In this document: positions 1 to 7,570 of the stretch, in pieces | How positions within the stretch are numbered: position 1 is the stretch's first letter | Layout: each line of letters opens with the position of its first letter | DNA from: an uncultured Eubacteriales bacterium | GTDB lineage: Bacteria > Bacillota > Clostridia > Peptostreptococcales > Anaerovoracaceae | Assembly: GCA_900542295.1 (NCBI GenBank) | Contig: UQNJ01000009.1 | Coordinates: 23,312-87,311, forward strand | DNA length: 64,000 bases | Reading direction: 5' to 3' | Translations under genes and position numbers: made by a program | Notes under the pieces: model-generated | Told to the model about the DNA's origin: nothing | The model's input: only the letters and a program-made list of their open reading frames with translations | Database searches by the model: none

Positions 1-855
1 GTAACTTCCGAAGAAACGGTGAATTTGGCAAAGGCACTTGACGAAGAAGGGTATCTTATTTCTGTTCATTTCAGAGAAGATGGACCAAAGGCGCCCGATT
101 CTACAAGAGAGTTGATTGAAATATCCAAGGCTACAGGCTACGGCATAGAGATGTCTCATATAGGAAGCTGTGCCGCAGTGGGATATATGGATGAAACTTT
201 AAATGTTATAAAAGAGGCGAGAGATGCCGGAGTAGACATTTCCACAGATTGCTATCCGTATAATGCCTTTTGTACAGGCATAGGAACGGCCGTGTTTGAC
301 GAAGGCTGTTTTGAAAGATGGGGTAAAACCTACAGCGATATTTTGGTGCTGGACGGACCTTATGTTAACCAAAGATGTAATAGGGAGCTATTTGAAAAAC
401 TTAAAAAGGAAGACCCTGATTTGCATGTGGCAGTGTTTGCAATGAATCGGGAAGAAGTGGATAAGGCATTTGCAACTCCGTTTGTCATGGTTGGAAGTGA
501 CTGCGGATTTGTAAATAGGCACGGTCATCCTCGTGGAGCAGGAGCATTCCCTAAAGTTATCAGAGAGTATGTAAGAGAAAAGAAGATGCTTACTCTTATG
601 GAAGCACTCAGAAAGATGACGGTAATGCCTGCCGAGCGTGTAAAACTAAAATATAAGGGAGAAATAAAGGAGGGCAACGATGCAGATATTGTAATCTTCG
701 ATGAAAACAATATTGCAGACGGTGCAACCTTTGAGAATCCTACAGAAGCCCCTAAGGGAATAGACTATGTAATAGTCAACGGTCATATAGCCGCAGAAGC
801 CGGAGTTGTTAAATCAGACAACTGTGGTAAGTATATAAGATATAAAAATCGTTAA
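1..855 (+). CDS. N-acyl-D-amino-acid deacylase / D-aminoacylase-like amidohydrolase, C-terminal part (5' truncated by window)
   Basis: The reading frame is open from base 1, so the start lies outside the window. Roughly the last 280 residues of an amidohydrolase family 3 protein are present. Seen: SVHFR and MSHIGS segments (metal-ligand His regions), an ISTDCYPY segment, a VGSDCGF segment that would hold the catalytic Asp, and the usual ending KGEIKEGNDADIVIFD followed by a short beta tail. Known enzymes of this family deacylate N-acyl-D-amino acids (D-aminoacylase, N-acyl-D-glutamate deacylase) with a zinc centre in the cytoplasm. The acyl and amino acid specificity cannot be told from this part. 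No signal peptide can be judged. It is followed by a structured intergenic element and the convergent tspO gene. Together with dsdA at 37.8 kb it hints at use of D-amino acids, which is inference. Confidence 0.85.
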   Translation, partial: VTSEETVNLAKALDEEGYLISVHFREDGPKAPDSTRELIEISKATGYGIEMSHIGSCAAVGYMDETLNVIKEARDAGVDISTDCYPYNAFCTGIGTAVFDEGCFERWGKTYSDILVLDGPYVNQRCNRELFEKLKKEDPDLHVAVFAMNREEVDKAFATPFVMVGSDCGFVNRHGHPRGAGAFPKVIREYVREKKMLTLMEALRKMTVMPAERVKLKYKGEIKEGNDADIVIFDENNIADGATFENPTEAPKGIDYVIVNGHIAAEAGVVKSDNCGKYIRYKNR

Positions 856-884
856 AGAGGATTAACGGATAATTGCAAAATATT

Positions 885-976
885 AAAAGCCGCCTGAGGC
901 AGGATGATGCTTTCTTTATCGGATAAACCGATAAGGGAAATTTATGTCGGATATAATCCTGCACCGGGCGGCTTTT
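885..976. other. Three-tier inverted-repeat element (structured RNA or bidirectional terminator)
   Basis: Three nested stems can be read. AAAAGCCGCC (885-894) pairs with GGCGGCTTTT (967-976). GCAGGAT (899-905) pairs with ATCCTGC (956-962). TTATCGG (916-922) pairs with CCGATAA (928-934). The whole folds into one long interrupted hairpin between two convergent genes. The flanking A4/T4 tracts are short, so it could be a weak bidirectional terminator, a dispersed palindromic repeat, or a structured RNA. I do not recognise it as a known riboswitch. Confidence 0.6.
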
Positions 977-1193
977 GTAATGCAGTGTTGTTTTGCGGTT
1001 TCATGTCCAATGCCGAAGTGGAGATTTTTGAGGATGGGGAGAGAGGCACAGGTCGTTCATATTACCCGATTGTTTTACTCTTTTTTAGGTGTTACGCTTT
1101 CCTCGCCGTGCCCACTCTATGGGGTACAGTTCAAGTTTGACATGTAGAAAGACAGTGGTGGCTATGACTTAATACCCATTTAAACCGCTCTTT
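977..1193. other. Intergenic stretch without a recognisable gene
   Basis: About 215 bases between the hairpin element and the 3' end of tspO. Short open frames exist on the plus strand (904-1147), but they have no good ribosome binding site, run through the hairpin and encode no recognisable motif. I see no clear gene here; a decayed gene cannot be excluded. Confidence 0.4.
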
Positions 1194-1655
1194 TTAATTC
1201 AGCATGTATATACCCCAGTTGAGATATCCGGCGAAAAGAAGCCACACCATATAAGGTGCAAAAAGTAATGCGGAAGTCTTTGATATTTTGTAAAATAGTA
1301 TAATCGTTGCAGTTACCAGTATTATGAGCGCTATAAGCCATATAAAAGCCAATAGATATGCGCCCATGTTGAAAAAAATAAGCGGCCAGACAAAGTTACA
1401 TATAAGCTGAGCGAAGTAAGCTGTCATTGCTCTGCGGTATGGTCGGCCGGATGTGATAACCATATATGAAGCTATTCCCATCAGAAGATAAAGGACACTC
1501 CACACTACGGGAAACAGCCATCCGGGAGGGGCGAAAACAGGTTTTTCGATTGACTCAAAGACTTTCATGCTGTTATTTGTGAGAAGAGCAGACAGACCTC
1601 CTGCCGAAAGTGGTATGAGGAGGCATATTGTCAATGTTTTCCAATTTATTTTCAT
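1194..1655 (-). CDS. tspO: TspO/MBR family protein (tryptophan-rich sensory protein)
   Basis: A 153-residue integral membrane protein with five hydrophobic helices, the usual size for bacterial TspO. Seen: the family hallmark PVFAPPGWLFPVVWSVLYLLMG near residues 39-60, an NFVWPLIFF segment near residue 90, and a C-terminal LLFAGYLNWGIYMLN. TspO proteins bind porphyrins and other tetrapyrroles and have been linked to their transport or breakdown and to stress responses; the exact activity is debated. AAAGGA lies shortly before the ATG on the minus strand. The gene is monocistronic and convergent with the deacylase. A role in tetrapyrrole handling could relate to the cobalamin riboswitch at 15.5 kb, but that is only a thought. 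Confidence 0.9.
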   Translation of the reverse strand: MKINWKTLTICLLIPLSAGGLSALLTNNSMKVFESIEKPVFAPPGWLFPVVWSVLYLLMGIASYMVITSGRPYRRAMTAYFAQLICNFVWPLIFFNMGAYLLAFIWLIALIILVTATIILFYKISKTSALLFAPYMVWLLFAGYLNWGIYMLN

Positions 1656-1864
1656 AAAAATCCTTTCTTTGCAGGTTGGCGAGCAGATGATAAATCTTGG
1701 CTGCGTACCTGTCAGTCAGTTGATATAAAAATTATTGTATATTTATTATAATCCCATTGCAAAATAATTATGTATTGCTTTAATATGAATAAAACGGGAC
1801 TAAGTCACAGAAAACTTATGGAAAAACGATAAAATAATAAAAAACAGATAAAGGAGATGAAGAT

Positions 1865-2185
1865 ATGGGAATATTCAGCTTATTTGCAGGAACTAATATA
1901 AATGAAGGAATAAAACAATACGAAGCAGCCGAAGACGGGGTTCTGCTTGATGTGAGAACGGCAGGAGAATATAGGAGCGGACATATACCGGGAAGCATCA
2001 ATCTTTCTGTTGACAATATAGATAAAGCAGCTAAGGTGCTGCCGGACAAGTCGAAAGAAATTTTTGTATATTGCCTCAGCGGTGCAAGAAGCAGTCAGGC
2101 CGTAAATTTTCTGAAAAGAAGCGGATATGAGAAAGTGAATAATATAGGGGGATTAAACCGCTATAAAGGAAAGCTTGAAAAGTAG
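1865..2185 (+). CDS. Single-domain rhodanese-like protein
   Basis: A 106-residue protein made of one rhodanese domain. Seen: LLDVRTAGEYRSGHIPGS (the CH2-type motif near the N-terminal half) and the active-site loop VYCLSGARS with Cys near residue 70, then the family ending NNIGGLNRYKGKL. Known members carry sulfur as a cysteine persulfide and pass it to acceptors such as cyanide or thiols; the true partner is unknown. The first ten residues are slightly hydrophobic (MGIFSLFAG) but do not form a clear signal peptide. AAGGAGATGAAG precedes the ATG. The gene stands alone, between the divergent tspO and the MATE gene, which has its own promoter. Confidence 0.88.
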   Translation: MGIFSLFAGTNINEGIKQYEAAEDGVLLDVRTAGEYRSGHIPGSINLSVDNIDKAAKVLPDKSKEIFVYCLSGARSSQAVNFLKRSGYEKVNNIGGLNRYKGKLEK

Positions 2186-2220
2186 GAAAGACTTTTGAGT
2201 TTAAAAAGAGTTTGCTTGCT

Positions 2221-2249
2221 TTGACAAGAATGATAGTTTATAATATTAT
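2221..2249 (+). promoter_or_regulatory. Sigma-A type promoter for the MATE gene leader
   Basis: TTGACA (2221-2226), 17-base spacer, TATTAT (2244-2249). Predicted transcription start near 2256, giving a 5' leader of about 110 bases before the MATE start codon at 2367. Confidence 0.75.
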
Positions 2250-2255
2250 AAACAG

Positions 2256-2351
2256 AATAAAAAAGGCACTTTTTTGCCACCGGGTAAAGAAGAACAGCGT
2301 CGGACTTTCTATCGTTAGGTCTTAGAAGATAGAAATTGCCGGCGCTTTTTT
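2256..2351 (+). promoter_or_regulatory. Structured 5' leader with intrinsic terminator ahead of the MATE gene (putative attenuator or riboswitch)
   Basis: Between the predicted start and the ribosome binding site lie a small hairpin (GGCA 2265-2268 with TGCC 2275-2278) and a strong two-part hairpin: GCGTCGG (2297-2303) with CCGGCGC (2339-2345), and inside it TTTCTATC (2306-2313) with GATAGAAA (2328-2335). Six T residues follow at 2346-2351, only a few bases before GAGGAG and the ATG. An intrinsic terminator placed inside a leader is the hallmark of attenuation. I could not match it to a named riboswitch class. Confidence 0.6.
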
Positions 2352-2366
2352 GCTGAGGAGACAGAT

Positions 2367-3680
2367 ATGATTGAGAAAAATATTAAGACGGAGCTTTTTA
2401 AATACATAATACTAAATGTGCTTGGTATGGTGGGTATATCCTGTTATATATTGGCAGACACTTTTTTTGTTTCGGCAGGAATGGGTTCAGCAGGCATAGC
2501 AGCACTTAATATAGCGCTGCCTGTCTACAGCCTTGTTCATGGAAGCGGACTCATGATAGGTGTGGGCGGTGCCTGTCAGTATTCTATTTTTGTAAGCAGA
2601 GGGGATAAAAAAGGAGCCGATAGAATGTTTACGGCAGCTCTTGCAGCGGCGGCAGTAATGTCGGCAGTATATATGATTACAGGCATTGCTTTTTCAGGAA
2701 AGATAGCAGGGACGCTTGGAGCTGATGAAGCAGTATTTGAGATGACAGAGACATATCTTAAAACTATTCTCATAATGTCCCCATCGTTTTTGGCGGGAGA
2801 TATATTTACATGCTTTGTCAGAAATGATAAGGCGCCGGGGCTTTCAATGGCTGCGATGATAGCTGCCAGCCTTTCCAATATAGTCTTGGATTATATTTTT
2901 ATATTTCCGATGAAAATGGGTATCTTTGGGGCGGCGCTGGCAACCGGCATGGCGCCTTGTATAAGTATGGCGGTATTGTCTCGTCACAGGATGAAGGAGC
3001 AGAGATTTCGGGCTGTCAAAAGTATGCCGGCTTTTAAAGAAATAAAAAGGATAATAGCAGGCGGAACCTCGTCTCTTGTAACAGAACTTTCTGCAGGTAT
3101 AATTATGGCGCTGTTTAATTTTTTGATTTTAAATGCAGAGGGCAATATAGGAGTTGCTGCATACGGAATCATAGCAAATCTTTCACTTGTGGCAATTGCA
3201 ATATTTACAGGCATAGCTCAGGGAATGCAGCCGCTTGCCAGTAAGGTACACGGCATAAGCGATAAATATTCGGAAGGGTTGCTGCTTAAATATTCCGTAC
3301 TGGTTTGTACAGCGTCAGCAATCTTAATATATGTTGTGCTTACTGTCTTTTCAGATGGCATAACGGCTGTTTTCAACAGTGAAAACAACATTAAACTCAT
3401 GCAGCTTGCAGAAACGGGAATCCGGCTTTATTTTATAATGCTTCCTTTTGCAGGAATCAATATAATTACTTCGATGTTTTTTGCAGCTGTAGAAAAGCCT
3501 GTCTCAGCGCAGATAATATCCTTGTCAAGAGGATTTGTCGTTATAGTGCCCGCCGTGATTATAGGGGCAAATTCTGCAGGCCTTACAGGCATATGGCTTT
3601 CCGTTTCGGTTTCCGAGTTTATTACTCTTGTTATTGGGACAGTACTCTACATAAGGTTTAGGAAGCCGTTGCGCAAATAG
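2367..3680 (+). CDS. MATE family efflux transporter
   Basis: A 437-residue membrane protein with about twelve hydrophobic helices, typical for the multidrug and toxin extrusion family (MOP superfamily). Seen: the N-terminal segment ILADTFFVSAGMG..GIAALNIALP, the matching pattern of the second half (GIAQGMQPLASKVHG near residue 285), and FVRNDKAPGLSMAA..LDYIFIFPM, all standard MATE signatures. Members export cationic drugs or metabolites in exchange for Na+ or H+ across the cell membrane. The substrate is not predictable. It sits behind its own promoter and a leader with a terminator hairpin, so expression is probably controlled by attenuation. It ends five bases from the convergent MerR gene. 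Confidence 0.9.
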   Translation: MIEKNIKTELFKYIILNVLGMVGISCYILADTFFVSAGMGSAGIAALNIALPVYSLVHGSGLMIGVGGACQYSIFVSRGDKKGADRMFTAALAAAAVMSAVYMITGIAFSGKIAGTLGADEAVFEMTETYLKTILIMSPSFLAGDIFTCFVRNDKAPGLSMAAMIAASLSNIVLDYIFIFPMKMGIFGAALATGMAPCISMAVLSRHRMKEQRFRAVKSMPAFKEIKRIIAGGTSSLVTELSAGIIMALFNFLILNAEGNIGVAAYGIIANLSLVAIAIFTGIAQGMQPLASKVHGISDKYSEGLLLKYSVLVCTASAILIYVVLTVFSDGITAVFNSENNIKLMQLAETGIRLYFIMLPFAGINIITSMFFAAVEKPVSAQIISLSRGFVVIVPAVIIGANSAGLTGIWLSVSVSEFITLVIGTVLYIRFRKPLRK

Positions 3681-3685
3681 TTCTT

Positions 3686-4495
3686 TCAGCCGGTAATCAT
3701 GACCTGAAGCTGTGTAATATATTCATTTTCATCTGCAGTATCGTGGTTGTCAATTATATAAAGCTCTATGGCTGTATCCTGAATTGAAAGTGTATTACTG
3801 TATGCATAATCTATAATGCTTTGCCATATATTGGGTATTTGAGCATAGCCACCCTTTACTGTGACAGAAATATAGTCGCCCTCAGGTATTACAGCATCAT
3901 ATTCCTCATCTTCATCTACGATATAGAATGCAGAGTCAAAATGACCGTAGTTGCCGCTTTTGAGGTAATCAACAGGCAGAGTGGCTCCTATATCACCGTT
4001 TCCGATTATATACAGCTGATCCTCATATTCGGACTGGAGCTTTTTTATTACGAAGTCAAGGTCATCATCTCTTGTTATATTTTCACTCAGCTTTAATATA
4101 TGACGTTCCGGAAGATGAAGAATTTCGATACTTTTATTGGAAAAATCTTCGGAAATATGACGGTTTATTTCTTCTATCCTTTCGGAAAGCTGTGCTTTGA
4201 GCCTGTTCATTTCAGAAACCTTTTGATCTATGGCGGCAATCGCCTTACTGAATAATTTTACAGTCTTTTCAAGGTTAAAATCTTGTATATGATTTTTTAT
4301 TTCGCTCATTGAAAATCCGATAGATCTTAATTCTCTTAAGATATTAAGTGTTCTTATATCGTTTATGCTGTACATTCTGTATCCGTTCACATCTCTTTGA
4401 GGCTTTAGAATTCCAAGTTCTTCGTAATATCTTAAGGAGTCGGTTCCGATGTTATACAGTGAAGAAATTTCACCGATCTTATAATATTCTTTCAT
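3686..4495 (-). CDS. MerR family transcriptional regulator with GyrI-like effector-binding domain
   Basis: A 269-residue protein. Residues 1-70 form a MerR winged helix: YYKIGEISSLYNIGTDSLRYYEELGILKP, then the wing with NGYRMYSINDIRTL. Residues 80-115 form the dimerising coiled coil. Residues about 120-269 resemble the BmrR/GyrI-type ligand-binding fold (GDYISVTVKGGYAQIPNIWQSI and a terminal acidic strand). Family members activate drug-efflux genes by untwisting promoters with a 19-base spacer. Just such a promoter lies 45 bases away in front of the divergent MATE gene (4540-4570), so this is most likely its dedicated drug sensor and possibly self-regulated. The start ATG is the one at 4495, preceded by GAAAGG on the minus strand. 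Confidence 0.9.
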   Translation of the reverse strand: MKEYYKIGEISSLYNIGTDSLRYYEELGILKPQRDVNGYRMYSINDIRTLNILRELRSIGFSMSEIKNHIQDFNLEKTVKLFSKAIAAIDQKVSEMNRLKAQLSERIEEINRHISEDFSNKSIEILHLPERHILKLSENITRDDDLDFVIKKLQSEYEDQLYIIGNGDIGATLPVDYLKSGNYGHFDSAFYIVDEDEEYDAVIPEGDYISVTVKGGYAQIPNIWQSIIDYAYSNTLSIQDTAIELYIIDNHDTADENEYITQLQVMITG

Positions 4496-4539
4496 TTGAT
4501 TACCCTTTCAAGAAAAAATATAAAAAATATAAAAAACTG

Positions 4540-4570
4540 TTGACCTTAGTATTATACCAAGGTTTAAAAT
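4540..4570 (+). promoter_or_regulatory. MerR-type promoter and operator
   Basis: TTGACC (4540-4545), a 19-base spacer, TAAAAT (4565-4570). The spacer carries a 21-base dyad, ACCTT (4543-4547) to AAGGT (4559-4563), centred at 4553, with only one mismatch across ten-base arms. Over-long spacers with such a dyad are diagnostic of MerR-activated promoters. It faces the MATE gene at 4597. Confidence 0.88.
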
Positions 4571-4596
4571 GTATTACAAGGAAGGGTGAATTAAAA

Positions 4597-5934
4597 ATGA
4601 CTAAAACAAATAAAATATATATTAAATCTAAATTTTTCAGTTATGTGATGCCGTCTGTTGCGGCAATGTGGGTGTATACAATTTATACTATGGTCGATGG
4701 AATCTTCGTTGCAAGAGGAGTAGGGAAAAACGCTCTTGCGGCAGTTAATATATCTATGCCTCTTATAAATGTTGCATTTGCGCTCGGAATACTTCTTGCA
4801 GTTGGAGCGAGCACCAAGGCGTCAATATATAAGGGACAGGGGCACAGTGAAAAGGCTGACAGAGTTTTTACTCTAAGTACGATAACTGTGGCATGTACCG
4901 GGTTGATAGTTGCAGCCATAGTAATGCTCAATCTGGAAAATGTAGCAGCACTGCTTGGGGCAACGGAAGAAACAACAGACTATGTTAAAAACTATTTGGG
5001 CGTAATCATATTATTTGTACCGTTTTATATGACATCATATAATTTAGAGGTTCTTATAAAAGCCGACGGATTTCCTAAAAAGGCTATCAAGACAAGTCTT
5101 GCCGGAGCGGCTACAAATATAGTGCTTGATGCTTTGTTCGTTTTGGTGTTCCACTGGGGAATAATAGGAGCGGCCGTAGCAACCGGTTTATCACAGGCAC
5201 TCACATTTACTATATATCTGAGACACTTCTTATCGGACAAATCGGGATTTTCTTTTGTAAAGATAAAATGGTCGGCAAAAGCAGCAGGAGCCTTGGCAAA
5301 ATTAGGTATTGCCGACTGCGTAACAGAACTTTCGGTAGGAGTATGTATTTTCGTGTTCAACCAGACTCTCTTAAGAGTTTCGGGAAATGACGGCGTGGTA
5401 ATATATACGGTAATATCTTACTTCGGGCAGCTTATACTAATGACTATGATGGGCATAAATCAGGGAACACAACCTCTTATAAGTTATTATCACGGAAAAG
5501 AAAAGCAGGATTTCTGTGGATATATTTTTAAAATATCATTGATTTGTGCTGGAATTTGTTCAGCTGTGGCTTTTGCTATAGGAATGATTTATCCGGATCC
5601 TATAGTGGGTGTGTACATCGACAAGACTATGAATGCTGAACTGTTCCAAAGGGGCATTGATGCGTTCAGGCTTTATTCACCGTCATTTATACCTTTAGGA
5701 GCGGTAATTATACTTATGGGTTACTTCACATCTATAGAGCTGCCTAAGTCGGCGATGAGTATATCCATAGGTCGAGGGCTGGTTTTTGCAAGTACATTCG
5801 TAATTCTTTTATCATATTTTTTCGGAGAAGCGGGAGTATGGATGTCGGCGGCAGTATCTGAAATGTGTGCGTTATTGCTGGCGCTTATTCTTTACAGAAA
5901 ACAGAAAAGAACGATAAAAAATAATATGGCATAG
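4597..5934 (+). CDS. MATE family efflux transporter under MerR control
   Basis: A 445-residue transporter with about twelve membrane helices. I chose the ATG at 4597, because AAGGAAGGG lies 10-18 bases upstream and the promoter at 4540-4570 would otherwise fall inside the coding region; the frame stays open further upstream. Seen: MVDGIFVARGVGKNALAAVNISMP near the N-terminus, IKADGFPKKAIKTSLAGAATN, and GINQGTQPLISYYHGKEK in the second half, all MATE signatures. It belongs to the MepA-like branch by look. It should export a drug or metabolite with Na+ or H+ coupling. The divergent BmrR-like MerR regulator is its probable sensor. A terminator follows at 5949-5978. Confidence 0.9.
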   Translation: MTKTNKIYIKSKFFSYVMPSVAAMWVYTIYTMVDGIFVARGVGKNALAAVNISMPLINVAFALGILLAVGASTKASIYKGQGHSEKADRVFTLSTITVACTGLIVAAIVMLNLENVAALLGATEETTDYVKNYLGVIILFVPFYMTSYNLEVLIKADGFPKKAIKTSLAGAATNIVLDALFVLVFHWGIIGAAVATGLSQALTFTIYLRHFLSDKSGFSFVKIKWSAKAAGALAKLGIADCVTELSVGVCIFVFNQTLLRVSGNDGVVIYTVISYFGQLILMTMMGINQGTQPLISYYHGKEKQDFCGYIFKISLICAGICSAVAFAIGMIYPDPIVGVYIDKTMNAELFQRGIDAFRLYSPSFIPLGAVIILMGYFTSIELPKSAMSISIGRGLVFASTFVILLSYFFGEAGVWMSAAVSEMCALLLALILYRKQKRTIKNNMA

Positions 5935-5948
5935 AAACTTTTTAGAAA

Positions 5949-5978
5949 ACGGGCGGGGCTTTAACCCTGCCTGTTTTT
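5949..5978 (+). terminator. Intrinsic terminator after the second MATE gene
   Basis: CGGGCGGGG and CCCTGCCTG form a GC-rich stem around CTTTAA, followed by five T residues. Confidence 0.8.
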
Positions 5979-6098
5979 GTGGTAAAATCTAAAAAACATA
6001 TTTGCAGCAGTGAAGATATGCAAGAACAGACGGTTAAGGGAAAGATACAAATTTGAATCTGACTTAGATTTGACTATGAAATTGCAGGAGGAATAACA

Positions 6099-6374
6099 AT
6101 GAAAAATTTTTATGTAACTTACAGATTTCCGGATCCAAAGGATAGAGAGACCTTTCTTAATGAAGTGAAAGAAGCTGCCGAAATAAGCAGAGGCGAGCAG
6201 GGATGTTTGAAGTATGAATACTATTATCCTGTAGATGATGAATACAGATTGCTGTTGTGGGAGCAGTGGGAGACCGAGGAAGACCAGATAAGACACACGA
6301 AACAAAGCCATTTTTTAACGATAATAGCGGTTAAAGAAAAATATGGTGCTGAAACTGATGTGATAAAAGTATAA
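6099..6374 (+). CDS. Antibiotic biosynthesis monooxygenase (ABM) domain protein
   Basis: A 91-residue single-domain protein of the dimeric alpha-beta-barrel type. Seen: YVTYRFPDPKDRETFLNEV, GEQGCLKYEYYYPVDDEYRLLLWEQWETEEDQIRHTKQSHF, which matches the ABM pattern (a ..W E.W.. strand followed by the H....HF segment). Relatives include quinol monooxygenase YgiN, LsrG-like AI-2 processing proteins and heme-degrading enzymes. Nothing nearby fixes the substrate. GGAGGA precedes the ATG by eight bases. It stands alone, followed by a strong terminator. Confidence 0.8.
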   Translation: MKNFYVTYRFPDPKDRETFLNEVKEAAEISRGEQGCLKYEYYYPVDDEYRLLLWEQWETEEDQIRHTKQSHFLTIIAVKEKYGAETDVIKV

Positions 6375-6390
6375 ACAGATATGTAATATG

Positions 6391-6433
6391 AACCTTTCAA
6401 CCCTTAGTAAAATAGTGTTTGAAAGGTTTTTTT
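6391..6433 (+). terminator. Intrinsic terminator after the ABM gene
   Basis: AACCTTTCAA (6391-6400) pairs with TTGAAAGGTT (6419-6428) and is followed by a run of T residues. Confidence 0.85.
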
Positions 6434-6600
6434 TGTGCGGTATTTTAAAACACAGGATGATGCATTTTACAGCATTTTTGCTTCTGGTAAACATCGAGGG
6501 AAGAGAAAAAGAAAGAACACATCAAGGAAAATATAATATAACAATGTATTTCAGTGGGTTATAGAGGTTAAAACCAGAGACTGTTAATATACTGACATTA

Positions 6601-6616
6601 TGGCATAGACTTTGCT
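6601..6616 (+). promoter_or_regulatory. Sigma-54 (RpoN) promoter of the 2-oxoacid fermentation operon
   Basis: TGGCATAGACTTTGCT matches the -24/-12 consensus TGGCAC-N5-TTGCW, with GG and GC eleven bases apart (G6603 to G6614), as required. It lies 37 bases before the first start codon of an operon that itself encodes a sigma-54 activator (12695-14653). The upstream 6435-6600 stretch has no gene and probably holds the activator sites; TGCATTTTACAGCA near 6465 is one weak dyad there. Confidence 0.88.
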
Positions 6617-6652
6617 TATGTATTATGTTAAAGAATATGTGAGGTGAAAGAA

Positions 6653-7336
6653 ATGGAATGGAGGGAAGTAATAAAAGACAATAAAAATATAGTATTTGTA
6701 GGTGAATCGGGCTGCGGCAAAACAGAACTCGCTCTAAATTGTGCAGTGGAATTGGGAAAATCCTGTGAAAATGTAACGCTTATAGATATGGATCAGACAA
6801 AAAGTGTTTTCAGATCAAGAGATTTTGCAGAAGAGCTCGCAGCAAAAAATGTAGCTCTTTTGTGCGGTGAAAAGTTTTTAGACACGCCTGTAGTTCCTCC
6901 CGGAGTTGAAAGACTGCTTAAAGACAAGGATAGCATAAATGTTCTTGACGTTGGAGGAAATGAAACGGGAGCGCTTACTATGGGGCAGTTTGCCAGACAA
7001 CTTCAATCTACTGATCATATAGTTTATTTTGTAATAAACCCTTTCAGAATTTTTTCTTTAAATGAAAAACATATATCGGATATGAAAGAACGAATTAAGG
7101 CATACGGCAGGTTTGTCGAGTTTAAGTTAGTGGCAAACCCTAATCTCGGTCAGCATACCCAATGGGAAGATATTATTGAGGGAATAAGCAGGCTTAAGGA
7201 AATATTTGATGATTCAGATGATGCTCCGGCTTTTATAACTCTTGAGGAAACAATGAAGCCTTATGCAGAGAAGAATCCTAAAGAGCTTGAAAATCAAAAA
7301 ATAATATATATCAAAAAATATTTACAATATCCGTGA
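6653..7336 (+). CDS. P-loop ATPase of unknown role, first gene of the 2-oxoacid oxidoreductase operon
   Basis: A 227-residue soluble protein. Seen: Walker A GESGCGKTE near residues 17-25, LIDMDQTKSVFRSRD near residue 45 (resembling the deviant-Walker/SIMIBI class such as MinD and CooC), and a Walker B-like segment NVLDVGGNETGALTMGQ near residue 100, in which Asp-Gly-Gly suits a GTPase or ParA-like fold. ATG 6653 is chosen because GAGGTG sits eight bases before it; the GTG at 6644 would overlap that site. It is co-transcribed with ferredoxin, alpha, beta and gamma subunits of the oxidoreductase. A maturation or regulatory role for that enzyme is an inference from position; I do not recognise a named family. 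Confidence 0.7.
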   Translation: MEWREVIKDNKNIVFVGESGCGKTELALNCAVELGKSCENVTLIDMDQTKSVFRSRDFAEELAAKNVALLCGEKFLDTPVVPPGVERLLKDKDSINVLDVGGNETGALTMGQFARQLQSTDHIVYFVINPFRIFSLNEKHISDMKERIKAYGRFVEFKLVANPNLGQHTQWEDIIEGISRLKEIFDDSDDAPAFITLEETMKPYAEKNPKELENQKIIYIKKYLQYP

Positions 7337-7353
7337 AACAGGAGGCGATTGAA

Positions 7354-7557
7354 ATGGCAAAAATAACAATTCTTGAAAACTACTGCAAATCTTGCAGATT
7401 ATGTATATCTGCCTGCCCTCAGGGAGTTATACAGATAGGAAGCAAGATAAACGACAAAGGCTACGAGGTAGCCGAGATGAAAGAAAATGCAGAATGTATC
7501 GGCTGCAAGATGTGCGCTGTAATGTGTCCTGAGGCAGCAATTGAAGTATATAAATAG
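7354..7557 (+). CDS. 2-oxoacid:ferredoxin oxidoreductase, delta (2x[4Fe-4S] ferredoxin) subunit
   Basis: A 67-residue ferredoxin with two cluster motifs, CKSCRLCISACPQG near residues 12-25 and CIGCKMCAVMCPEA near residues 46-59. This small subunit carries electrons out of the thiamine-dependent core to free ferredoxin. ATG 7354 is chosen because GGAGG (7341-7345) lies eight bases before it. It overlaps no neighbour and is followed after thirteen bases by the alpha subunit. The presence of a separate delta subunit places the enzyme among the four-subunit pyruvate/2-oxoisovalerate/2-oxoglutarate type oxidoreductases. Confidence 0.93.
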   Translation: MAKITILENYCKSCRLCISACPQGVIQIGSKINDKGYEVAEMKENAECIGCKMCAVMCPEAAIEVYK

Positions 7558-7570
7558 AGGAGGGTCTGAA

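Noticed and set aside
904..1147. Two overlapping plus-strand open frames of 67-78 codons
   Set aside because: They run through the hairpin element, have no ribosome binding site of quality and encode no recognisable motif; the peptide looks like chance coding.
2256..2351. Assignment of the MATE leader to a named riboswitch (guanidine, fluoride, ZTP, preQ1)
   Set aside because: The conserved boxes of these classes could not be found in order; only the terminator is certain.
4348..4596. N-terminal extension of the second MATE gene
   Set aside because: It would include the MerR promoter and run into the divergent MerR gene; ATG 4597 has a good ribosome site and matches the family start.
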